Part shown: positions 25,701-37,700 of the stretch, in pieces
How positions within the stretch are numbered: the stretch's first letter is position 1
Layout: every line of letters starts with the position of its first letter
Assembly: GCF_041381155.1 (NCBI RefSeq)
Contig: NC_091142.1
Coordinates: forward strand, 39,605,604 to 39,669,603
DNA from: Argopecten irradians
Lineage: Eukaryota > Mollusca > Bivalvia > Pectinida > Pectinidae
Length of the DNA: 64,000 bases
Direction: 5' to 3'
Program-made: the position numbers and the translations under genes
Notes under the pieces: model-generated
Told to the model about the DNA's origin: nothing
Seen by the model: the letters and a program-made list of their open reading frames with translations, nothing else
The model's database searches: none

Positions 25701-28700
25701 CCAAGATGGCTGCCTGGCGGCCATCTTGTTGACCGATCAGTCCCAAAATACAATATGCACAACTAGGGTCCTAGGGGAACCTACATATGAAATTTGAGAA
25801 AGATCCCTTCAGTACTTTTAGAGAAATAGCGGTAACAAGAATTGTTAACGGACGGACGGACGGACGGACGGACGGAAGGACGGACGGACGGACGGAAGGA
25901 CGGACGGACGACGGACCACGGACGAAAGGCGATTTGAATAGCCCACCATCTGATGATGGACACGGATTACAGAAAAACCCAGGGCTAACATTCGATTTTA
26001 CTGAATAACGCAGTTACAACTTTTCAAATCAAAGATTCATTTCTTCTTAATCTGTTGGGAAAGTTACAACTTTTCAAATCAAAGATTCATTTCTTCTTAA
26101 TCTGCTGGGAAAGTTACAACTTTTCAAATCAAAGATTTATTTCTTTTTAATCTGTTTGGAAAAATGTGGATATGTGTGAATTTATTTACCGTGGAAAAGA
26201 CTGTTGTGACGAAGACTTATATAGATATGTTTGACAATACCAAATAAAAAGATATAGCAGTATTGTATGTTGTTGCTATTTTCTGAATTCAATCTCTCGT
26301 GAAAGATTGTTCTTTGTATCGTAGCCACGCCCACGGAGCTATCCCAACCAATCATAGCTGTGATTACATACTTCAATTGTCTAATTGCTGTATCAGTTTG
26401 CTCACCTATCACAGTAGCTACTGAGCCACAACATCAGTTGATAGGTCAAGGCCGATACCAACACTTGTTGTATTTTGTCAGTAAATGTACCATTATAGTG
26501 ATTTTTCAAGGGATTCTTTTTCAGAATCAATACGCAATGTCAGTGTCTCAATTGTGACGTCAAGATAACCTCTGGGTTTTGCGCCATTCTCTGATATTTT
26601 TTTCATTAGTGGTATGCAAATAAAGTATTGGCCAATCAGCAAGCTATATTTAGTATGAAAACAAAGAAAATATTAAGGTATAAGCAGAACTTACTATACT
26701 AATACTTACTTTCGTAGTGCCCTTTTGGCCATAGCCAAAGCATAACTGTCTATTAAACATCGGCCATCCAGGGTTAGGAATTTCTTGGCTAAACAAGAGT
26801 TGCCTGTTCCTATGGCCACCACCTCACCGTTACCATCACCTGTATATCAAAGTTTATCTAATCATGTTTTATAGTTTTAGTGCTAATGGATCATAATATA
26901 AACAAATAAATTCAGATGAAAAAATAAATGTGTAAATAAAGCAATAAATAGCTAAAAGTCTTTTCTTTTTAAATGAACATAAGTAAACTATCAAAATGTA
27001 ACAAATTCCACCCTGTAGTTACATAATAAACTGTTCCACTTTTAGAGTGCGAGCTTTTCAATGATGGTAATGGTGTAAAGTAAGATCATTTTGTAACTGA
27101 AGAAAACAAATATTGGTCTGCTCCTGTTTTTGATAGAGAAAAAATAACATTTAACAACGGTGGGGCATCTTAACCTTTAGTTAATGACCACATATTTAAT
27201 TGTGGTCAAAGAAGTTTCCTTAAATCATGTTGAAAATTATTTGACATTTGACCTTCGAGGGTGTTTAGACACATGCATATCTGCACCATTTGAAATATAG
27301 TCTTTAAAGTCAAGATATCCATTTTGTTGACAGACCGTTACATTCTGATTCACCCAAGGTTCCTACCTCTTTTGATGACAAAGGCTGCGAGTGATGTCTT
27401 ACACTGGGCGAGAAGAGGAACCTCTTTAAACATACTGTCAAGTTTTAGATGGCAGATATTGGCAATCTTATCTTCCTCTGTCATCACTACCTCCGTCGCT
27501 CTTTTCATCTTCAATACAATATTTTATGAGTAAACAATACAACCAAGAGAGAAAACAATATAACATGAGGAGTAAATATTACAATTTGGCTAGTTAACAA
27601 TACAAGATAGAACAACATGGTTAATAATACAATATTTTGACAAGACAACACAAATGAGCAAGCAATACAATTTGTTGAGTAAATGATACAGATGTTGAGA
27701 AAATAACATGAATTAAAGAGTACATAATGTGATTTGATGATAATGAGTAACAATAAGATGAGGAAACAATACATGTAAACTTAACTAAATATGATTTAAA
27801 AGTACCAGTAACATACTACAGAGTTATTCCCCTTACAGGAAGGTATTTTGTGAGTGAAATATACTACAGAGTTATTCCCCTTACAGAAGATAATGTGCGA
27901 GTGAAATTTAAGTTATTTAATATAACAATAAACACTCCTAGATACACGACGTCACTGCAAGGGCAAACAACTTTATAACATGCAAAGACTGAAAACTATT
28001 TAGATGATAAGTGTCCTATTATCTAAACAAAATTATTGGTTTTATGAGTTTAACCTCCTATTTACAGCCGGTCATTTAAGGATGTGTCAGGAAAAGATGG
28101 TGAAGGAAAACCAGAGTACCCGGAGAAAAACCAGTACCTGGCAAATGCCGCACATAGGATTTAAAGTCACAAGTGGAAGGCTTGTGGTAATATGTACTAC
28201 TATTAACTACTAGGCCATTGCTGGCCCCTACCAAATGAATTAGCATCAGTCAAGGTGTAAACCCAATCTCCCCTAGGGAGCATTTCAGTCCCTACATTTC
28301 ACCTCTGTAAATGGCATATGGAAATTTCAAGATTCTTGAAAACTGTATTTTGGACGTATACTAAATTCATATTTTAGGTTTCATGTTTATTGTTTACCTA
28401 TAAACAAATATTTCTAACAGAATATAATTTGATAATTCAATATCAAACCAAAGTATTATGGGATTATTTTGGAGATGCACTACATTTACTTGTAAGCAAA
28501 TAGTTACGATTTGCATATGATGTCTGTCATTTCAAATTAATCTCTACGATGCCATATTTAAGGGGACGTAATGTATTAACGATCGCCAGTCCATGAGCCG
28601 TTGACAGAGGTGAATGTGGGGACCGCAATGAACCCTGGAAGAGAATGGTGTAAACTGCGTGACCAGTTCTATCCTACCTCGTCCTGCTGCGTAAGGTGCT

Positions 28701-31700
28701 CCAGAGCGTTCTGACAGGCCAGACGTTTGCTCTCCTTTTTAGTACTGGCCGTTCCATCTCCTATGATGTCATCGTTAATCAACACATATGCCTCATACCT
28801 ATATAAAGTACATCAACCAAATTATTCCGTACTCATTCCAATTACATGTATAATTATGCTTTTTTTGCTTTCAAGACGCATTACTACCGGTACATCATAA
28901 TTCAAATGTGAAGGACTCACAAGTTTTTACAGCGCCGTTACAACCAGTGTTCCTGTTAAAACTCATTCACTCGATAGACACGTTGGCTGGTAGCTGATGT
29001 AGAAGGCTGGTAACTGATGCAGTAGATTAGATTTTAGTTGGCATGCAATAAAGGTGCTGATTGGCTGAAGCATCAGCAGCCCGACTGATTGGCCCTCGGA
29101 CTGACAAGATCGCCGACAACATTGAGAAGTAGGCAGAGCCAGAGGATCTTTATTGTTCAAACCCGACTCTGTTGTACAATGTGTTTGATCATGTTGTGTG
29201 CTATTTTATTATAATTACAATGTATACAATCAATTGCTGTATTCAAAATTCGTTATTGTTTTGTTTCATTTATTATGCAATTTTTTTGAGGATTTGTTGT
29301 TCATAAATTATTGGCCATTTCTCTCGACTTTGGGAAATATTCATACTGTAGCTTATCTACCAACGATTCAATGGATCAAATTTTGCATCGTGTTTATAAA
29401 TGTGTGAGGTTTATATCTATTTATTCTTCTATCCGTTGTAATGTTACATGTAATGTCAAAGCTGAATCTAGCTACGTTGTAGCGGAAAAGGAATCACCTT
29501 CTGCCGACTTTTCCGTTGCAAGCGTTTGGTTTCCCACACCTAAGTTATTAGTCAGAGGTAGGCGATATCTTTTCCGTACAACTTCAGACTGACTTTTCCT
29601 CTACAAGCTCTTTCAGTACGTACTTCACTGAACAGCGCTGATACAGTCTATACATGAGGTAATTAAAATGTGTTTGTGTAATCTTTTTACATTATGAAGC
29701 TTACAATGCCGATCATCTTCAGTACACGTTTCTGATCTTGGTAATCGTCGACAAATGTTTTTGACTGTTTAGCTCCGCCCCTACATTGAAGTGATAGCCA
29801 ATTAGAGTCACGCTTACACAGCTTATTGAATGTCGTTGGCAAACTGACTAGCTATCATGCAAACTGACTAGTTACCAATCAACGGAACCACTTACTAGAC
29901 TGGCCATCACACGTACGCTTATTGTAACGGCGCTGTAATATGCATCTGTATTAGGGGGAGGGATACAAGTTATGGCAAATATGGTATGGTATGCCTTTAT
30001 TAATCAGCGAGCTGTTTATGTCAACGGCATCTAATTGGAATGTACTTACCCCATTGGCCCTGGTTCATCCCCAATCTCTATTTCAAATGGCATGCTATGT
30101 TGTGCACAATACTGTTGTAATGCTGTGACTGGATTTTGTACCTGTGTACCTCCCAAATGCTAAAATAGAATGGAGATACTTTACACATGTACTATATATA
30201 ACAAAGGATGTAAAGGGTCCGTGGGAGATCAACATATCTATTAAAATTGATACACCTTAACCTAAGGGCAGATAATTTACACATCTATCATCTATTGAAA
30301 TTGATACACCTAAATCTAAGGGGAGATAAGTTACACATAAATCTATTAAAATTGAAACATATAAACCTAAGGGGAGATAAGTTCACACATCTATTGAAAT
30401 TGATAAGGGTTGGGTTATAAGGCCAAACAAAATTAATTTCTTGTTTCTCAGGCCCGCCCGCATCCAATATGAACCCCCCGCACCACTCACTTTTTATTGA
30501 AATCAAAAAAATAAAAACGTCCGCGCCGAAAAATAAATTCCGAAAAAAAATCCGACGTTGGTTCCCGCATTATCCGGAACTTGACCGATCCGTGTTTTAG
30601 AATCTCCCAAATCAGATCATTGAAACGTTTGTTTATCCTTTAGAAGCTTGTGATTGCACATGGTACACAGGGACCATGGCAGGGCAATTGTTGCCACCAA
30701 ATCGCCTAATAGAACTTGATTAAAGTTCAAACTGTCTTTTTTCAAGGTGGGTAGATGTGGCGGGCGATCTTGGATCTTCAGATCGACACGAAAATATAAC
30801 AACACTTTGTCTGTGACCATGTCCGGATCATTTCAAGTATAGTATCAGGCCCACAAATCACACTGGGTAGAACATGTAGAAAGAACTCTACAATAATGTG
30901 TCTTCATAGGTGTGTGCGATGGAATCGCTTGGATTTCAGGATCGTACTCCGACTTTGTTGGGGACCTGGATATATTCATGCAAGTTTCTGCCAAAATATC
31001 TCAAAAATCGGTGTTTTCGAGGATCATCATTGGTGGATGCATGGTACGTACCATGGGAGAAACCACATGTACATGATATATTATGCATGTTTCAAGCCAA
31101 ATCGCAAATAATTAGAACTTGAGAAGAAGTTCAAATGTGTTTTTGTCAAGATGGCGGCTGTGCTGCCATCTTTGATTTTGGATCGACCCGAAAAATAACA
31201 ACACTTTGTCGGGACCATGTCAGGATCAATTTCATGCAAGTTTCATAACCAAATCGCACTGTAGAACTTGAGAAGAGTTCAAAATGTGTTTTCCAAGATG
31301 GCGGCTGTGGCGGCCATCTTGGATTTCAGGATCGACCCGAAAATAAACACACTTTGTCGGACATGACATGATAGGATTTAATGCAAGTTTCAGCCAAATC
31401 GCACCGGTATAGAAACTTGAGAAGAAGGTTCAAAATGTGTTTTCCAAGATGGCGGCTTGTGGCGGCCATCTTGATTTGGATCGATCCCGAAAAATAACAA
31501 CACTTTGTCGGGACCATGGTCAGGATCATTTCATGCAAGTTTCAGCCAAATTGCACCGGGGTAGGGTGAACTTGAGAAGAAGTTCAAAATGTGTTTTACA
31601 AGATAGGCGGCTGTGGCGGTCCATCTTGATTTTGGATCGACCCCGAAAAATAACACAACTATTTGTCGGGACCATGTCAGGATCATTTCATGCAAGTTTC

Positions 31701-34700
31701 AGCCAAATCGCACTGGTAGAACTTGAGAGAAGTTCAAAATGTGTTTTCAAGATGGCGGGCTGTGGCGGCTCATCTTGGATTTCAGTTTCGACCCGAAAAA
31801 ATAACAACACTTTGTCAGGGACCATGTCAGGATTTCATTTCATGCAAGTTTCAGCCAAAATCGCACCGGTTAGAACTTGAGAAAGAGTTCAAAATGTGTT
31901 TTCAAGATGGCCAGGCTGTGGCGGCCATCTTGGATTCAGATCGACCCGAAAAATAACAACACTTTTGTATTGGGACCATGTCACGATCAATTTCCATGCA
32001 AGGTTTCAGCTCAAATCGCACGGTAGAACTTGAGAAGAAGTTCAAAATGTGATAATGTTAACGAACGGGTACGGCATATATGTCGCACTCAGGAGGCTGT
32101 TTTGGACTGCGGGACGTCGACAACTGTATATCGACCTGGACGACTATAGCCAAAATCCTTAGGGTCAGATTAGTAAAGCATATCCGACGAATTGTGACTG
32201 ATCAGAGTTCAATCAAGTAGTATTTATTATAAAATAGAAATCATGCGCGGGAGGAACGAAAATGAATGACATTGAAGATGTCTATAGTCTAATCCGAATA
32301 TCTAGTATCAAAACTCAAAATTTATTCCGAATTGCCGAATGTGCGGTGACTGCGTTAAATCTCTATACCTGTATACTTGCAGTAACTAAAACGCGCGGAC
32401 CCAAGCGTGTGTCAACAGGAGACTTATGAGGGGGCTAATACCAGATTATAGGTCAAGTAAGGGTGTTTATGTGACCTGTCCAGTAACGCGATTGTTTTAT
32501 TAGCTCTCGTCAGGTGTCAAAAAGTAAGATCATAGTTAAGTTAGCGGATGGGAACCATCATGTAATTGTTGTTTAATGTCATATTTGTTTACACTTATAA
32601 ATCTCTTGGTTTACCAGTAAAATATACAGTCCGTACACATAATGTAACAAGTGTATCACTCACAAGATGTATATATTTCAGAAAGACTCGTGCATTTACA
32701 TTTGTCTTGTTTATATGTTTCTGGGTATACTTGTATATGTATTCGTAATAACAGAAACTACAAAATTATAAATATACATATGGCAATGTCGAGAAAGTAA
32801 ACAATGCTAATATATGCACATCAAGGTCAGAATTTTGATATTATGATAGTTGCTAGATTTCGGATATGCATTTCTTAGTGAATTTGGTCAATATTCGATC
32901 ATTATTGAATTACCAATAATAATATCTATATGACCTCAAATAATGTACCGTTGAAGATTGTTAAAATAACTCGTTCAGGCACTATACAGGTACTTGTAGC
33001 TTTAAAAAGGTAAAGAGAGACCTTGTTACAGCTTTATATGAATGATATATCTTAAAATTACCAATCTATCAAGTGGTTTCCTTTTTTTTAAATATTGACC
33101 CCCCCCCCTCCACCCCAATTTTATGTCTATGATAATTTACGTGTATGGAAACTTATGAAATACATTTTCACACTTCTATCTCGGTCATGCCTCGATTCTT
33201 TCCATAGGCAACTAGTATTTTTTTTTTTTTATTTTTTTTTTTATAAAAACATTCATTCAAAAAAAATAGCCATCTTTTTTCCAAATTTCGTCTGTTAGAT
33301 CACATTAATCATTCCGAGGTTTTAATTGCCTGAAAAATGCTTGTACTACAAGGCTGAAACTGATACATGTTTTTCGTCTAATCTAACTTATGGTATTTAG
33401 CCTGAAGACTTGCAATATTTTCCTATTTTATATATAAATTTACGTCATCTTAAACTGTATACATGTATAATATATTTGTAAATTCTCGTTAATCCCCATT
33501 TCAGGAGCATACATATATGTCCACACATTAAGCCCCATTAATCCATCAATCAACTCAAACTAAACCTAAGGGGAGATAATTTACACATCTATTGAAATTG
33601 ATACACCTATATCTAAGGGGCTAAGTTACAAAACTATCAAAATTAATAACCTAAGCATAAGGGGAGATAATTTACATTTAACATACCTATTAAAATTAAA
33701 GGGAGATAATCAAATAATTTACATAATTTTTCAATGCTAGATTGAAAGAGAGATAGCTATATATATGTTGATTTAATGGAATGGAAAGGAATTTAAAGGA
33801 TATTTTATAAATCTCCAAAACACTGGATTGGAAAGGAGTTCATTAATACATAATGGTGTTCCGATTGATGGAGTTCGTCAAGTATCGTTTGTTTGGGGTG
33901 TTTGACCAATTAATCAAGTAAGAAATGTGTAATAGAGTTTCGTCTGGATTGTTTAACATCATGATAAATGAAAGTGTGTAATTAGCCAATCAGTAAAACA
34001 TGCAAGACATGTCATAGAACACTTGTTGTAATCAATCCCTTGTCTGTGTTGTCGCTCATTTCAAATATCAATTGTCTAAATAAATTGAAGAGCACATACG
34101 CATACGCAGTAATATAAACGTTCAGAGGAGTATGCTTATATTTGTGAAAACATAATTATACCACCTGAGAACATGGCAACATGTGTAGAAGAAAGTTTGT
34201 ATGATTTTCCTGGAAAACACTATTAATATACCTTCTAAATAAAACCAGATCTGTATTTTACAGTACCTGTTTCATATTTAGATGCCTTATGATTTTATTA
34301 GAATATCACTATAATATATCATGATGGCAAATTACAAAAGAGTTATATCCCTTGCTCTGTTTGTTACAGTACCTGTTCCATATTTAGATGCCTCATGATA
34401 CTCTTTTTAGCTGCAGATTCATATTGTGACATTCCCGTACTTGTACAAAGCTTTCGTCCCATGGAATCATACATCACATTTTCATCTAAAATACAAATGT
34501 GTTAATCATGCAGTTAAAATTCTAAAATTAATGAAAATCCTCATACAGTGAAATCCTGTTAAAATCCTGCATAGTATGAAGTAGCTACCTTTACAATAAT
34601 TCAAAATTAAGTACTTCATCATATCATTTTTATTCTGTTTCCAACTTTGTTATGAACTGCTATTTAAATTTCCCATAACTGTAAGAAAACAAGAGGCCCA

Positions 34701-37700
34701 GAGGGCCTGTATCGCTCACCTGGTTTGTAATGCCAAGTAATGTTCTGAATATAAGTTCATTGTTTCTTTTCTGAAGGAATATGGATATTTACCTCTAATT
34801 CCCCCATTGGGCCCCACTCTTTCTCCTCCAGGGGGTCAAAGCCAAAATTTATACGAATTCTGTTAACCCCAAGGATGTTTCTGGCCAAATTTGGTTACAA
34901 TCCATGCAGAACTAGCAATTTTTAGGATTTACCTCTATTTCCCCTATTGGGCCCCGCCCTTCCTGCCCCCGGGGGGTCAATGCCAAAGTTCTGTTCCCCT
35001 TCCCGCAAGGATGTTTCTGGCCAAATTTGGTTACAATCCATGCAGAACTCTAGAACAAGTAGCAATTTATGGGATTTACCTCTATTTCCCCTATTGGGCC
35101 CCATCCCTTCTGCCCCCGGAGGGTCAGAGCCAAAATTTATACAAGTTTTATTCCCCTTCCCCCAAGGATGTTTGTGGCAAAATTTGGTTACAATCCATTC
35201 AGAACTCTAAGACAAGTAGCAATTTTTAGGATTTACCTCTATTTCCCCTATTGGGCCCCGCCCTTCCTGCCCCCAGGGAGTCAGAGCCAAAATGTATACA
35301 AGTTCTGTTCCCCTTCCCCAAATGATGTTTCTGGCCAAATTTGGTTACAATCCATGCAGAACTCTATGACTAGTAGAGATTTATAGGATTTACCTCTTTT
35401 ACCCCTATTGGGCCCCGCCCCTCCTGCCCCCGGGGGGTCAGAGCCAAAATTTATACAAGTTCTGTTCCCCTTCCCCCAAGGATGTTTCTCGCCAAATTTG
35501 GTTACAATCCATGCAGAACTATAGGAAAAGTAATGATTTATAGGATTTACCTCTATTTCTCCTATTGGGCCCCGCCCCTCCTGCCCCCTGGAAGTCTGAG
35601 CCAAAATTTATACAAGTTCTGTTCCCCTTCCCCCAATTATGTTTCTGGCCAAATTTGGTTTCAATCCATGCAGAACTCTAGGACAAGTAGCGATTTATAG
35701 GATTTATCTCTATTACCCCTATTGAGCCCCGCACCTCCTGCCCCGGGGGGGTCAGAGCCAAAATTTATACAAGTTCTGTTCCCCTTCCCCTAAGGATTTT
35801 TCTGGCCAAATTTGGTTACAATCCATGCAGAACTCCATGACTAGTAGCGATTTATAGGATTTACCTCTTTTACCCCTATTGGGCCCCGCCCCTCCTGCCC
35901 CCGGGGGGTCAGAGCCAAAATTTGTACAAGTTCTGTTCCCCTTCTCCAAAGAATGTTTCTGGTCAAATTTGGTTACAATCCATGCAGAACTCTAGGACAA
36001 GTAGCGATTTAAAGGAAATGTTGACGGACGGGACGACGGACGGACGGATGGACGGACGGACGACAGACGCCGCGCCATGACATAAGCTCACCGGCCCATC
36101 ACTGTAAGAAAAAAACATTAATACTATAGGGAAAGTTTGACTCAGCAGATCCTTTACACAAATGGATTGGCAATTTTAAATTTACCATCAGAATCCTCTA
36201 CCACATCCTCATAAATCCCCAGAATAATGGAAAGAGCTATCTTGGCAGCGTTAGATTTAGCGTCTTTTTTCGTTCTCCCTGATCCTTGAGGATATTCCTT
36301 CCCATTCACGGAACAGGTCTGTGCGAACTGTGTCCCGAAGGACTGAATGTCTGAGGCCACCTCTTTGAAAGACAGCGGCCATCTTTTTAAGGCACAATAT
36401 TCATGAACTGCCATGACAGGTTGTTTTGAACCATTTTTGAAGCTCTCGATCAGTTCAGGTGGGATCTGAAAGATGAAGCAAAACACCAAGTCACAAAGAA
36501 ATATATATAGTGTGTACACACTAGTCCGCTAAATCTGCCTATATTATTAGGCTTTTTTTTTATTTTTATTTTTTTTTTGCCTAATATAAAGTCAGCTTGT
36601 GGTACCTCTTAAAAATGTGAAATCGTAGGACAGAAATCGTAGGACAGATTTGGCCTTCTAGCATATCGTCCATGCAATGCCGGGAAAACGTACACATACC
36701 TATATAGTATATATTGGGATCTTATGTACTCCACTGCCCCCATGTTTTATCCTATTTATGAAATTAAACAACTCTGCACAAGGAAATACTTCTGAGACCC
36801 TTTATTTCACATATTTGTAATTTATTACACAGATGTAAATATAATGACCGCCATATATACACAATTAGTAGAACAAACGGCAGCCAATCAACGTCGCTTC
36901 CAGTTTTATTTTTAAAAAAAACGTGTAGTTGCGAGATAAACAAAATGCTAGCCAGTTAGAGTTTTTATAGTGAAATTATGGTCAATATACACGACAAGTT
37001 TTCAAATATTCAAATTGAACACAACTATTGCTGGATTGCTTTTTTTTAGCCCACCATCATCAGATGGTGGGCTATTCAAATCGCCTTTCGTCCGTGGTCC
37101 GGTCCGTCCGTCCGTCCGTCCGTTAACAATTCTTGTTACCGCTATTTCTCAGAAAGTGCTAAAGGGATATTTTTCAAATTTCATATGTAGGTTCCCCTAG
37201 GACCCTAGTTGTGCATATTGCATTTTGGGACCGATCGGTCAACAAGATGGCCGACAGGCGGCCATCTTGGATTTTGGTAGTTAAAGTTTGTTACCGCTAT
37301 TTCTCAAAAAGGACTGAAGGGATCTTTCTTAAATTTCATATGCAGGTTCCCCTAGGACCCTAGTTGTGCATATTGCATTTTGGGACCGATCGGCGAACAA
37401 GATGGCCGACAGGCGGCCATCTTGGATTTTGATAGTTAAAGTTTGTTACCGCTATTTCTCAGAAAGTACTGAAGGGATCTTTCTCACATTTCATATGTAG
37501 GTTCCCCTCGGACCCTAGTTGTGCATATTGCGTTTTGGGACCGATCGGTCAACAAGATGGCCGACAGGCGGCCATCTTGGATTTTGATAGTTAAAGTTTG
37601 TTGCCGCTATTTCTCAGAAAGTACTAAAGGGATCTTTCTCAAATTTCATATGCAGGTTCCCCTAGGGCCCTAGTTGTGCATATTGCATTTTGGGACCGAT

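Noticed and set aside
25787..26008. Frames rich in [10 protein letters not shown] and [10 protein letters not shown]
   Set aside because: Translations of a GGACGGAC microsatellite at the edge of a mobile element.
29311..29592. 93-codon frame inside the TA-flanked element
   Set aside because: No transposase signature (no helix-turn-helix or DDE/D spacing) and too short; likely chance.
31437..31956. 147- and 77-codon frames with repeated SRKITT-like blocks
   Set aside because: Family C tandem units; frames shift with every indel and match no protein.
34891..35700. Frames with [12 protein letters not shown] repeats on the plus strand and [14 protein letters not shown] repeats on the minus strand
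   Set aside because: Family D units (about 157 bp) read in several frames; intronic repeat DNA.
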